Shown here: positions 1 to 10,019 of the stretch, piece after piece
Layout of the letters: each line of letters opens with the position of its first letter
How positions within the stretch are numbered: the first letter of the stretch is position 1
Origin: Fuerstiella sp.
GTDB taxonomy: Bacteria; Planctomycetota; Planctomycetia; Planctomycetales; Planctomycetaceae
DNA: 64,000 nucleotides
Assembly: GCA_022843805.1 (NCBI GenBank)
Contig: JALHMY010000024.1
Coordinates: 1-64,000 of the forward strand
Direction: 5' to 3'
Translations under genes and position numbers: made by a program
The notes under the pieces: generated by a model
Seen by the model: only the letters and a program-made list of their open reading frames with translations
The model's database searches: none
What the model was told of the DNA's origin: nothing

Positions 1-105
1 ATTCGTCAGTGGCGGCCACACTTCGATCTATCGAATCCTCCAAACGGCCAGGTCCAAACCAAAAGAAGAACCCACATAATGAACACGTGAAAGATGTTTA
101 CAGCA

Positions 106-350
106 GTAGCTTCGCCCTCCCGTCGGATTCTCTCGGCTCAGCAGGAGCTTCGCCCTCCCATCGGCTTCTCTCGGCTCAGCAGGAGCTTCGCCCTCCCATC
201 GGCTTCTCTCGGCTCAGCAGGAGCTTCGCCCTCCCGTCGGCTTCTCTCGGCTCAGCGGGAGCTTCGCCCTCCCGTCGGCTTCTCTCGGCTCGGCAGGAGC
301 CTCGCCCTCCCGTCGGCTCAGCGGGAGCTTCGCCCTCCCGGCTGTTCAGG
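106..350. repeat. Tandem ~38-bp repeat array, unit close to CTTCGCCCTCCCGTCGGCTTCTCTCGGCTCAGCGGGAG
   Basis: About six near-identical units read directly. Core GGGAGCTTCGCCCTCCC is shared with the array at 25.1-25.5 kb. ORFs over it (GSAGASPS, GEAPAEP) are low complexity in several frames. Confidence 0.9.
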
Positions 351-394
351 CATCGGGTCGACAATCAGCCCGGATATCGCTCGATCACGGGTCT

Positions 395-1582
395 TCAGGC
401 CATAAATTTCTCAATTGCATCCATGCCTCGGCGGAGGTTCTCCATGCTGGTTGCAAACGACATTCGAACATAGCCAGGAGCGCCAAATGCATCGCCGCTG
501 ACCAGTGCCACGTAGGCTCGTTCGAGCAATGCTGTACAAAAGTCGGTTGCATTGTCCACTGCAGGACCGCCCATCAGAGGACGACCAAAGTGGCTGCTGA
601 CATTGAAGAATGCATAGAATGCTCCTCCGGGTTCTGCCATCGTGAGGCCCGGCATGGCACTCAGTCGCCGGATCACATAATCACGACGTTCGGCAAACTT
701 CACACACATATCGGCAACACACTGCTGAGGGCCGGTCAAAGCGGCGAGTGCCGCGTACTGGCTGACACTGCAGGGATTTGACGTCTGCTGGCTCTGCAGG
801 CGATTGATCGCAGCGCTCACATTTTCCGGAGCCAAAGTCCAGCCGATACGCCAGCCCGTCATGGCGTAGGCTTTGCTGACGCCATTAACGATCACTGTTC
901 GTTTTCGGACCTCATCGCCGAAGGATGCGAAGGAGCGGAAGGTGTGCCCCGAATAGATCAGCTTGTCGTAGATTTCGTCAGAGAGCACAACGATGTCTTT
1001 TTCAACGACAACCTGCGCCAGCGCTTCCAGTGTCTTTACCGGATAGACAACTCCGGTCGGATTGCTGGGACTGTTCAGCATCAGCATGCGAGTGCGACTT
1101 GTACAGGCTGCCCGCAGTTTTTCCGGACTGAGACAAAAGCCTTCTGCTTCGGTTGTTTCGACGAGCACCGGCTTTGCACCGACAAGCTCAACCAGAGCCG
1201 AATAGCTGACCCAGTAGGGTGTGGGGATAATGACTTCATCGCCAGGTTCGCAGATCGCGACAAGCACATTGTGGAGTGCGTGTTTGGCGCCATTGGAAAT
1301 GGTGACTTCCGACGGCTTCCATGTGACCCCGTGATCTCTTTGAAACGCATCGCAAACGGCCTGCTTCAGTTCCTGAATTCCGGTGGCCGCCGTATAGTGG
1401 GTATGTCCTGCCTCCATCGCTGCAACAGCCGCGCTGCGGATATGTTCGGGGGTGATAAAGTCGGGTTCACCCAGCGTAAAGTCAAGGACATCAATTCCTT
1501 TACCCCGAAGTTCGCGAGCCTTTGCGGCAGCAGCAAGTGTTTCGGATGGTTTCAGCTGATTAACGAGTGACGACGTATGCAT
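395..1582 (-). CDS. Pyridoxal phosphate-dependent aminotransferase, class I/II (aspartate aminotransferase-like)
   Basis: 395 aa; FTLGEPDF, NSPSNPTG, SDEIYDKL, NGVSKAYAMTGWRIG (PLP lysine motif). Confidence 0.93.
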   Translation of the reverse strand: MHTSSLVNQLKPSETLAAAAKARELRGKGIDVLDFTLGEPDFITPEHIRSAAVAAMEAGHTHYTAATGIQELKQAVCDAFQRDHGVTWKPSEVTISNGAKHALHNVLVAICEPGDEVIIPTPYWVSYSALVELVGAKPVLVETTEAEGFCLSPEKLRAACTSRTRMLMLNSPSNPTGVVYPVKTLEALAQVVVEKDIVVLSDEIYDKLIYSGHTFRSFASFGDEVRKRTVIVNGVSKAYAMTGWRIGWTLAPENVSAAINRLQSQQTSNPCSVSQYAALAALTGPQQCVADMCVKFAERRDYVIRRLSAMPGLTMAEPGGAFYAFFNVSSHFGRPLMGGPAVDNATDFCTALLERAYVALVSGDAFGAPGYVRMSFATSMENLRRGMDAIEKFMA

Positions 1583-1662
1583 GTCAGGACAAAATCACAT
1601 CAAGAATTTGGAAAACAGGAATTGCTCTGAACCCTGATTCAGAGAATATCAGGCTCACTGTT

Positions 1663-3597
1663 TTAAGGCGAGCCCATGGAATCGGGATTTGCAGCGTTTG
1701 CACGAGTGCGAATCAGCTGATGCAGCTGATTGACAGCCTGCTGCACCTTCGCAAACGAATCATTGTGAGCCAGACGTGAGGCAGCACTCAGGTCTTCCGG
1801 CAGACTGCCAAGCAGCTGCGAATGGATCAGCTCTGTCAGCCATGCGGCCCGGCGTTTCATAAACGCAGCGTGCAGGCTGTGAAACCATGCCTGCAGAAGT
1901 CCGGCCCCTGTACCTGCTGCTCCGGAAACAGCTGCTTCGCCAGCCAGAGCGGCTGTTGCACCTCCGGCCACATCGGCAACGACATGCACAACTGCCTGTG
2001 CAGCAGCATCAGCAACAAACGGGGCGACGACTTCGCCAGCCGGGCCGAACCCCATCGTGAACAGCACTACGCTTGTCACCGGACGCACGGCTGCCGAAAC
2101 ATGATGCAGCTGTCGATAGAATCGAAACATCTCCGGGCTGTTCTGGCGAAACTTCTGCATTTCCGCATCGACAACTTCAGACAGCTCCCTTTCAAAGTCA
2201 ACGGTTTCGTGACTGATCTTCAGACGTGCGATCAGATCAGAGCGTGAGGAACCTTTCAAAATGGCTGCAATACGTGGCTGAATCAGACGATTGCCACTCT
2301 CTGCCATCCACTGCAGTTTGTCGAAAAGCTCTTCAATCACCACCAGAATGGCCGACCATTCACGTCCGCGATATTCCTGCATTGGAGGAACAGGTTCCCC
2401 CTGGATTGCATTGCGGGCAGCTCGAACCGGCCAAAGAATACCGGCTCCAAGAACGTTATAGACACTGTTAATACGTCGAGCCCAGCCATCCTGTCGCGCC
2501 TGCCACCAGGAACGAATTTCGTCGACAACAGAAGAATTTGCAGGTGCAGGCCAGTTTCGAATACGCACGACCGTTTCAGCAGAAAGTCGTTCGGCAGTCG
2601 TTGCAAGATCGGCACTGGCCGCTCTGATCTCATTCAGATACGACGGAACTCCGCGTTTCGGGTGCAAAAGTTCATTCAGTGAGCCAAGCAGAGTCCGCAT
2701 CCGAATTTCATGAAACCGAAGGCGGGACAGGTCGGCGCTCAGGTTTCGGGCAACCCCCTCTTCTGGATGTTTGCCTTTATCCCAGCCTGCAGGAACGGGC
2801 CATGGTCTTTCGTAAAAGGGCAGCCGAAGTTCTTCTGCTGCCTTTCGGTCGCCCGGAGCAATGTACACTCCATCCGGCCGGATTCCGGTCTCTGAACAGA
2901 AAGTATTCAGCCAGACGGGCCAGTAGGGCTCATCGTCGGGAATCAGACACTGATTAAAGACGACCAGAACGGCTTTGTCTTCGGAGCCCGCCTTGCGGAA
3001 GAATTCCTTAACGGCGGCGTCGTTGTACTTTTGTTGTGTCAGCACCGCGACCAGAACGTCGGCCGACCGCCGCACCGCGTCCGCGCGAATCCAGTTCACT
3101 CGAGCATCGCTGTCAATATCCGGCGTGTCCAGTATCAGCAGGGTTTCCGGAAGTTCCGGAGCTGTTCGCCAGAAAAGCAGATTACTTTCGCTTTCACCAA
3201 GAGCCTCTGCGGCACCCGACCATTCATGCAGTTCGAAGTCCGGAAAGATCTTTTGCAGATCGTGGGTTTGAGTAAACCCTTCAGGAATCAGGCACACCGG
3301 ATGTTTCGTGCCCGAAGCGAGCGGACTGCTGGCACTGGCCCGGTACCCGGCCAGATGATTGAAGACGACGCTCTTGCCAATGTTTGTGCCACCGACAACT
3401 GCCACAACCAGCCATGCACCATTTCCAAGCTGCGGTAACAATTTCTGACGCAGCAGGTCATACCATTCACGGCCAGCCAGAGGAGCAACCTGAAGCAGTC
3501 CGGCCTGCTGCTCCAGCGCAATCAGATATTTTTCGAGATGTGCAGTGACCGATGCGCTTTGCTGGAAGATTCGAGTTTGTGAAATTTCGGCCGTCAT
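1663..3597 (-). CDS. GTPase domain-containing (dynamin/Era-like) protein with C-terminal hydrophobic/Ala-Gly-rich region
   Basis: 644 aa; P-loop GGTNIGKS, G3-like LILDTPDID, hydrophobic segment near VAPFVADAAAQAVVHVVADVAGGATAALAG. Confidence 0.8.
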   Translation of the reverse strand: MTAEISQTRIFQQSASVTAHLEKYLIALEQQAGLLQVAPLAGREWYDLLRQKLLPQLGNGAWLVVAVVGGTNIGKSVVFNHLAGYRASASSPLASGTKHPVCLIPEGFTQTHDLQKIFPDFELHEWSGAAEALGESESNLLFWRTAPELPETLLILDTPDIDSDARVNWIRADAVRRSADVLVAVLTQQKYNDAAVKEFFRKAGSEDKAVLVVFNQCLIPDDEPYWPVWLNTFCSETGIRPDGVYIAPGDRKAAEELRLPFYERPWPVPAGWDKGKHPEEGVARNLSADLSRLRFHEIRMRTLLGSLNELLHPKRGVPSYLNEIRAASADLATTAERLSAETVVRIRNWPAPANSSVVDEIRSWWQARQDGWARRINSVYNVLGAGILWPVRAARNAIQGEPVPPMQEYRGREWSAILVVIEELFDKLQWMAESGNRLIQPRIAAILKGSSRSDLIARLKISHETVDFERELSEVVDAEMQKFRQNSPEMFRFYRQLHHVSAAVRPVTSVVLFTMGFGPAGEVVAPFVADAAAQAVVHVVADVAGGATAALAGEAAVSGAAGTGAGLLQAWFHSLHAAFMKRRAAWLTELIHSQLLGSLPEDLSAASRLAHNDSFAKVQQAVNQLHQLIRTRANAANPDSMGSP

Positions 3598-4102
3598 TAC
3601 TTTACGAGCACTTCGTGGCAGAAAAGGGATGAACCCCGGAAATTCATGGTCGCTGATCAGGATCTGAGTTCAAAATCCGGCCGGACGACGATTTCATCAG
3701 TCTACAGACGCTGGCTGCTGACTGCGAATCCATTTATGTGATGTGTGTCAACGAAGATCAATTTCTTTGCCGTGAGTCCATCCGCGGCTGCCATAGCGGG
3801 ACGCAGAATCGTTTCGATGGTCAGAATTTGGCCATATTTCCTGCGATTCGCAGTTAACCAGGCTTCTGCAACCCAAGATTTTCGGATATTCGCGCCGCTT
3901 CGTTCCTTCGGTGTTTCAAACGCTTTCCGGCGAAGACTTGAACCAGACTGTCGACTTTTTTGTTGTGATCCCCCCAAAAACTGCGATAAACTGGCTGATG
4001 ATGCTGCTGGAATAGCGTTTTCTTACCGGTAACTTCGGTTGCCTGCAGCATTGGCTAGTCTGCAGATCCATGGTTCCGCGTGTGCCTTCAGGAGCTGATT
4101 TC

Positions 4103-5017
4103 ATGAAAATTTCTCGTGCCGCCATTGGATGCTCGCTCATTTGCGCAGCGTTAGCGGCAAATGTTGTTGCCGTGTCAGCCACTGTTCAGGCTGCATCGAA
4201 AAAAGCGGAAGCCCGCAAGCCCGTGATCACGAATCCGAAATTCGATCCGACTGCGGATCGAGTGGGTTTGTTTAAGGGGGTAGAAGAAGGGCAGCTGGAA
4301 ACGAAATTCGTTCCCAAAGGCTCCGCCGGGGGATTTGTACTGATTTCGAATAAGACGGATCAGCCCCTCACGGTCGAACTGCCCGATTCGTTCGTGGCAG
4401 TTCAGGTGCTGAAACAGCTGGGCGGCGGCGGATTTGGTGGCGGTGGTTTGGGCGGTGGTGGTCTGGGCGGCGGTGGTCAGGGTGGCCAGGGCGGCCAGAA
4501 TCAAAGTGCTGGCGGCGGGTTTGGTGGTGGCGGTCAGGGTGGTGGAGGTCTTGGCGGTGGCGGCGGTCTTGGTGGTGGTGGCGGCGGCGGCGGACAGGGA
4601 TTCTTTTCAATCCCCCCTGAACGCAGTGTGCGAGTACCATATGTCTCAGCCTGTCTGGACCATGGAAAAGCCGATCCTTCTCCGAATCTTGAATACAGAC
4701 TGATTCCCGTTAACGAATACACTCAGGATCCGGTACTTGCACAGCTGATTCGAATGGTTGGCAGCGGCAATGTTGATCAGCATTCTGCTCAGGCCGCCAT
4801 CTGGACTCGGACTGACAATATGAGCTGGCAGCAGCTCGCGTCCAAAGGCACTCAGGGTATTCAGGGACGCGTCAGTTATTTCACATCAGTAAATCTTCAG
4901 CAGGCTCAGATGATTTTGTCTGCCGCAGAAGCTCGGGTACGTGAAGAAGCTTCGAAGAAGAGTGAATCGGACGTGCCAAATTCAGAGCCTCGTCAGGTCA
5001 GTCGACAGTTGCGTTAA
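4103..5017 (+). CDS. Secreted glycine-rich hypothetical protein
   Basis: ATG at 4103 (in frame with ORF 4070) followed by a signal-like MKISRAAIGCSLICAALAANVVAVSA; (GGGGLGGGG)n tract; conserved-looking C-terminal domain. Confidence 0.75.
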   Translation: MKISRAAIGCSLICAALAANVVAVSATVQAASKKAEARKPVITNPKFDPTADRVGLFKGVEEGQLETKFVPKGSAGGFVLISNKTDQPLTVELPDSFVAVQVLKQLGGGGFGGGGLGGGGLGGGGQGGQGGQNQSAGGGFGGGGQGGGGLGGGGGLGGGGGGGGQGFFSIPPERSVRVPYVSACLDHGKADPSPNLEYRLIPVNEYTQDPVLAQLIRMVGSGNVDQHSAQAAIWTRTDNMSWQQLASKGTQGIQGRVSYFTSVNLQQAQMILSAAEARVREEASKKSESDVPNSEPRQVSRQLR

Positions 5018-5077
5018 CATCGCAACGTTCTTTACGGCGCACAACTGAACGGCGATCTCGAACAGAAAAATCTGAAA

Positions 5078-5120
5078 GCTCGAGTGTTCGGATATCTTTC
5101 CGACATTCGAGCTTTTTTTT
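5078..5120 (+). terminator. Intrinsic terminator-like hairpin downstream of the Gly-rich gene
   Basis: AAAGCTCGAGTGTTCGGA...TCCGACATTCGAGCTTTTTTTT, imperfect inverted repeat followed by a T tract. Confidence 0.7.
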
Positions 5121-5129
5121 GTGATCGCG

Positions 5130-5193
5130 CCACGTACCGGCGTCTCTCCGAGACGCCGGTCTTCGCGAGTCTCGGAGAGACTCGCCTACGTGG
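5130..5193. repeat. Nested palindromic twin-hairpin element
   Basis: CCACGT-ACCGGCGTCTC-TCC-GAGACGCCGGT-CTTC-GCGAGTCTC-GGA-GAGACTCGC-CTACGTGG: 11-bp stem with TCC loop, 9-bp stem with GGA loop, outer CCACGTA/TACGTGG. Confidence 0.9.
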
Positions 5194-6121
5194 GGGTTGG
5201 ATGATTTTCGGGGAGCAGCCAGACCCAGCTTTTGCCGAGTCGACCACCGTAATTGCCTGCTGTGATCCTGAGCACGCCTTCTACGGGTGCGGCGGCGGAA
5301 ATCGCTGCCTGAGTTGCTGCGGCTACAGTTTTCAGGTCTTTTCCGTTGATGATGATTTCCATTACGGAGGTGATTCCGGCAGGCAGCTGAGTCTCTGCGC
5401 CTTCACGGTTTACCAGCGTTGGGCAAAACGGGTGATTCGTGCTGGCGAATAGAAACTTATAGCGGCTGCCCGCTTTCGATCCGCTCGCGGCAACTCCGCC
5501 GGGAAACGGCGTGATCACGCCTGGAATATTCTGGCAGGCTTTCACCGCCAGTTCGGCGGCGAGCAATGATGCGTCTTCTGACGTCGCCATAAACCAGAGA
5601 TTTCCACCCATAACACCATCTCGCCATGCAAATCGCCGGTCGATGCAGAATTCACCGCCCATGGTGGGAAGGACCCACATTTTGCGTCCGAATCGTTCTT
5701 CGATACGTTCGAAGCCGTCACCAAAGAAGGCAACTTTGCGACCAAGTCGGTAGGAGGGAGGTGTTGCATCCAGTGAGAAGCAGCGAGCCGTCGGACATGT
5801 CAGAACATTCTGGCTGACTCTGGCCAGCAGCGATCGTTCCAGTGCTTCGGTTCGATCCTTTCGGAAACGGGGCACATGCAGCTGGCAGATCGCCCCCGGC
5901 CTTCCATCCGGCGTTTGTATGGATTCGATTCCGCCTGGGCCGATATAGCGGTCCACACCGGCTTCACAGTCGCACAGGATGGAGGACGAAGCATGTCCTG
6001 TAGCTGCCTGAACGGCATGATCCAGCCATTGCCGGTCACGTGCCGTGATCAGAAACTCCACGTACAGGCTGCGAAATGCCTCTGCATAAGTATCTTCAAT
6101 TTCCGCCGTCATCAGTGTCAC
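5186..6121 (-). CDS. ftr: Formylmethanofuran--tetrahydromethanopterin N-formyltransferase
   Basis: 311 aa with characteristic stretches: FFGDGFERIEERFGRKMWVLPTMGGEF, GVMGGNLWFMA, TPFPGGVAASGSKAGSRYKFLFASTNHPFCPTL, ITAGNYGGRLGK. Confidence 0.92.
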   Translation of the reverse strand: MTLMTAEIEDTYAEAFRSLYVEFLITARDRQWLDHAVQAATGHASSSILCDCEAGVDRYIGPGGIESIQTPDGRPGAICQLHVPRFRKDRTEALERSLLARVSQNVLTCPTARCFSLDATPPSYRLGRKVAFFGDGFERIEERFGRKMWVLPTMGGEFCIDRRFAWRDGVMGGNLWFMATSEDASLLAAELAVKACQNIPGVITPFPGGVAASGSKAGSRYKFLFASTNHPFCPTLVNREGAETQLPAGITSVMEIIINGKDLKTVAAATQAAISAAAPVEGVLRITAGNYGGRLGKSWVWLLPENHPTPT

Positions 6122-6131
6122 GCTGCGAACC

Positions 6132-6737
6132 CTATTTTCGACCGCGTCCGGCGATTACCCGGTCTTCTGTGATGATCATGTCCATGAAAATGTCATGCCC
6201 GGCAACCGGGATTTCTTCGAACATCTGGCACTCAAAAGCAAGTGCAACCAGCGGAGTAGAAGAACGAGCATGTTCGAGAAGCTTGTCGTAATATCCCTTG
6301 CCGTGACCCATTCGAGCGCCGCGTGCATCAAAACCAACTCCGGGAACCATAATGAGGTCCAGGGATTCCACATTCACCTGCTTTTCAGGAAGAGCTCGAA
6401 GTGAAAGCCGGGGTTCGAGGATTTTGTACATTCCGAGCTCCAGTTCATCCATTGATTCCAGATGGAAGAGCTCAAGTTCTCCTTCAGCGTTGCACCAAGG
6501 GACCACGATTTTTTTGCCGGACTGAAGCGCGTACTCCAGATCGTTGCGTGTCCGCACTTCGCTGCGAACATCAATGTAAAACATTACCGTGGATGCGGTT
6601 GCATATTCCGGCAGCGCCATGAACGCACCGACAATCCGGCGACTCAGCTGATCCTTGTTTTCCTGAGCGTTGCGACTGGCGTGTGCCTTCTTTCGCATCT
6701 CATTTTTGCGTTCCTGAACCGAAGCATCCATCGACAT
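6132..6737 (-). CDS. 5-formyltetrahydrofolate cyclo-ligase family protein
   Basis: 201 aa; DLIMVPGVGFDARGARMGHGKGYYDKLL is the family signature; KIVVPW; ALAFECQ. Confidence 0.92.
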   Translation of the reverse strand: MSMDASVQERKNEMRKKAHASRNAQENKDQLSRRIVGAFMALPEYATASTVMFYIDVRSEVRTRNDLEYALQSGKKIVVPWCNAEGELELFHLESMDELELGMYKILEPRLSLRALPEKQVNVESLDLIMVPGVGFDARGARMGHGKGYYDKLLEHARSSTPLVALAFECQMFEEIPVAGHDIFMDMIITEDRVIAGRGRK

Positions 6738-7003
6738 ACACTGACTTTCACAGAAAGTGACGAAGCGTTCTCTTTCCGGGAAAAGCTTTTACCCGCTGAT
6801 CAATTCCGGTTCAACCGGCAGCCGACTTCGTGTTTCACTTCCCAGGAATCAGAAGTGCCCCGGGAATCCGAAGTTGCCAAATCTCAGATCCAAACTTCTC
6901 GACCAGCACGGAAGAACATACACTGAGGCGTTGATTCGACACTCAGCAGAATTGTCTGCGTTGTTGGGAAGTCAGGATTTTTGCTGACAAACTCTGCGTT
7001 CTG

Positions 7004-7930
7004 ATGCAGGCCCGGTTCCGCATGGAGGAGTTGGCCGTGAAACAGCTGGAAGACATCGGGAAGACCCGCGAAAAAAATTCGCGGACAGTTGCCCGTTCAT
7101 GGAGGAAGCTGATGCCTCTGATCGTGCTGCTTCTCACTGGAGTTACCGCGGCTCTGGTTGTTTTGTCCAGCACGAATTCACCCGCAGAAGCAGCTCCGCC
7201 GGTATCGGGCGTGGAAGTCGTACAGATATTCCCGCATGATTCTTCTTCCTTTGTTCAGGGACTTGTGGTGTATCAGGGGGAGATACTTGAAGGAACCGGT
7301 CAGTATCAGAAGTCCCGGCTAAGGAGACTGCAAATCCCCGGAGGAGCCGTTGTTAAGGATATCGCAGTCCCGGACGATGTGTTTGGAGAAGGGATCACTG
7401 TCTGGAACAATCAAATTCTGCAGCTGACATGGAAAAATGGTTACCTGATTGTCTACGACGCGGAGACCTTTGAGCGAAAGGGTTTCGTGCGTTACAGGGA
7501 CATCGACCCGTCATGGCGGGAAGGCTGGGGAATTACTCACGATGGAAAGCATCTGATTGTGAGTGACGGCACGGCCACTCTCCGGTTTATCGACCCGGTC
7601 CGTTATCAGCTGATTCGAACAGTGGTCGTGCGTAACGGCTGGCAGTCGCTGAAGCAGTTGAATGAGCTGGAATTCGTCAACGGCGAAATCTTTGCGAATG
7701 TCTGGTATCGCGACGAAATTGCCCGGATTGATCCGCAAAGCGGGGCCGTAAAGGGCTGGCTGGATCTGGCTCCGCTCAAACCCAAAGAGGTGCGATTCAA
7801 TCGTGAAGCTGTGCTCAATGGCATCGCATGGGATCCCGCCGGCGATCGGCTGTTTGTCACTGGCAAGAACTGGCCCGCCCTGTTTCAGATCCGGATTACG
7901 GATTCGAAGACGCGGCCGCAGCGAAGATAG
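7004..7930 (+). CDS. Glutaminyl-peptide cyclotransferase (beta-propeller type)
   Basis: N-terminal TM/signal; VVQIFPHDSSSFVQGLVVYQGEILEGTGQYQKS; GWGITHDGKHLIVSDGTATLRFIDP; LNELEFVNGEIFANVWYRDEIARIDP; LNGIAWDPAGDRLFVTGKNWP. Confidence 0.9.
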   Translation: MQARFRMEELAVKQLEDIGKTREKNSRTVARSWRKLMPLIVLLLTGVTAALVVLSSTNSPAEAAPPVSGVEVVQIFPHDSSSFVQGLVVYQGEILEGTGQYQKSRLRRLQIPGGAVVKDIAVPDDVFGEGITVWNNQILQLTWKNGYLIVYDAETFERKGFVRYRDIDPSWREGWGITHDGKHLIVSDGTATLRFIDPVRYQLIRTVVVRNGWQSLKQLNELEFVNGEIFANVWYRDEIARIDPQSGAVKGWLDLAPLKPKEVRFNREAVLNGIAWDPAGDRLFVTGKNWPALFQIRITDSKTRPQRR

Positions 7931-8238
7931 TGGTCGATCACCGATTTCCACTGAGCAGACGGATTTTCTAAGCATTCGTACAGCTGCAGCGGGAATTCCC
8001 GGGGATGGGACCCTCACGAACGGTGCCCGAAATTGACTTTCGAATCGATTGCATGGTCCCGTGAATTGCAAAAACACAGTCATAATCGCAGCCTTGCAAA
8101 TAACTTAGGCTAAGTTTGCTGTGTGGTATTTTGTCAACATTGCCACAAATCCATTTAAAACCGGTACCGGCAGGCCGGGCAAACACAGCATGCCATGCTG
8201 ATGGGGCCTGAAACTTAACCAAGACAGTCAGCGGGCGG

Positions 8239-9831
8239 ATGATTCAGGCGGCCAGAAAATTTGATGCGCTCCTTTCAAATCGCTTTGCGGCGAATTTGCT
8301 TGGAGATCATTTTGTTATCTGGCAAAGAACGAATGAGTGGTCCCCACTGAACGACGATCTGCAGGGACTCAGACGCATCACTGTACCTCGATCAGAAGTT
8401 GTGCGAGTGATCGAAGCAGCGGTGCACGCCGGTCATCCCGTTCTTCAGTCGCTGAGTGACGGACAAATACTCTGGGTCGTTCCGGTCCCGGATTCAATCA
8501 TTCCGTCCGTAGCCGTTCGTTTTTGCAGTTCTGATCCGCAGGAGCTGTTGCGACTGCTGAATCGAACATCCGAATGTGCATGGACTCGGGAACAGAGTCT
8601 GAGGGAATCGGAACAGACAATCCATCGCCAGGAACAGCAGTTGTCAATGTTTGCCGATCAGGTGTCCGCTGATCTGGAAGAGCTGACATGGCTTCGACGA
8701 CTGGCCACAAATCTTGAAATGACGGAATCCGGCAACAGTACCGATCAGATCGCTCAGAGCGTGCTCCCGGGACTCTGTGATCTGATTGGTGCGAGGTCGC
8801 TTGTTTTCATGAGGGATCATACTCCTGACGACCATGGCACACCCGGGCAGGCGATCTGGCAGACAGGACGTACTCGGGTTCCTCAGCAGGTATGTCTGGA
8901 AATTGCATATGAACTGGCCGGACGCAACAAAGGTCTGCCGGTCGTTGTGAACAACTGGGGAAGGCGATTTGAATGTGACGGCTTTTCCGGGGTCAAATCG
9001 TGTATTCTCGTACCTGTTGCCACTCAGTCCCTGCGTCTGGGATGGCTGATTGCCGTGAACAAGGAAATTGACTCACGCAGCCGTATCCGCAGCCTTTGCG
9101 GCGAAGTCATTTCTGATGAGCAGCAGGCACTGGACTTTGGCTCGTTCGAAGCCAGCCTGATGAGCGCCACAGCGGTGATTCTTGCGGCACATGAACGTAA
9201 CTGCTCGCTGTTTCAGGAAAAGGAACTGTTGCTGCGGGGAGTCATTCGATCGCTGATCAACGCCATCGACGCCAAGGACTCGTACACCTGCGGACACAGT
9301 GACCGGGTTGCAGAGCTCTCACGCCTGATTGCCCGATCACTGAACATGGACGCGGCTGAATGTGATCAGGTCTATATGACGGGACTGCTGCATGATGTGG
9401 GGAAAATTGGTGTTCCCGATGGAGTGTTGCAGAAGCCAGGGCGACTGACTGATGAGGAATTTGCTCTGATCAAGCAGCATCCGGTAATTGGTTATGAAAT
9501 CCTGAAACATCTGGATAACTTCCGCTACGTACTTCCGGGTGTACTTCATCACCATGAAGCCATTGACGGGTCGGGCTATCCATATGGCCTGAAGGGCGAA
9601 CAGATTCCTCTGGTTGCCAGAATTCTGGCAGTCGCCGATGCCTATGATGCCATGACAACCAATCGTCCATATCGTCGGGGAATGCCGTCGGAGCGAGCCG
9701 AACAGGTGCTGAAGGATGGTGCCGGACGTCAGTGGGACGTGCAGTGTGTTGAGGCATTCTTCCGCAATATTCATGGAATTCGGCTGATTTCCGCGCAGCA
9801 GGCGGCTCCTGAACCCCAGTCCGGTCTTTAA
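8239..9831 (+). CDS. HD-GYP domain protein with N-terminal GAF-like sensor region (putative c-di-GMP phosphodiesterase)
   Basis: 530 aa; HSDRVAELS, GLLHDVGKIGVPD, HHEAIDGSGYPYGLKGEQIPLVARILAVADAYDAMTTNRPYR. Confidence 0.9.
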   Translation: MIQAARKFDALLSNRFAANLLGDHFVIWQRTNEWSPLNDDLQGLRRITVPRSEVVRVIEAAVHAGHPVLQSLSDGQILWVVPVPDSIIPSVAVRFCSSDPQELLRLLNRTSECAWTREQSLRESEQTIHRQEQQLSMFADQVSADLEELTWLRRLATNLEMTESGNSTDQIAQSVLPGLCDLIGARSLVFMRDHTPDDHGTPGQAIWQTGRTRVPQQVCLEIAYELAGRNKGLPVVVNNWGRRFECDGFSGVKSCILVPVATQSLRLGWLIAVNKEIDSRSRIRSLCGEVISDEQQALDFGSFEASLMSATAVILAAHERNCSLFQEKELLLRGVIRSLINAIDAKDSYTCGHSDRVAELSRLIARSLNMDAAECDQVYMTGLLHDVGKIGVPDGVLQKPGRLTDEEFALIKQHPVIGYEILKHLDNFRYVLPGVLHHHEAIDGSGYPYGLKGEQIPLVARILAVADAYDAMTTNRPYRRGMPSERAEQVLKDGAGRQWDVQCVEAFFRNIHGIRLISAQQAAPEPQSGL

Positions 9832-10019
9832 GCCGCGGTCATTCCGTTCCATGTCATTCCGTTTAAAACATGTCATCCCGTTTAAAAACAGAGAGACTGT
9901 AGCGGAATCTCCGGTGGCTTTCGGCCCGGGATTTCATCTCACGCTCCGCATCGATACCATACACCCAGTTATCCGGACTATTGCCCCATCGCCCCTCGCA
10001 TTACCACTGAATCCTGCTC

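Noticed and set aside
9-473. 154-aa ORF (and 94..405, 176..364) at the window start
   Set aside because: Translation of a tandem nucleotide repeat in several frames; overlaps the aminotransferase 3' end; low complexity GSAGASPS/GEAPAEP.
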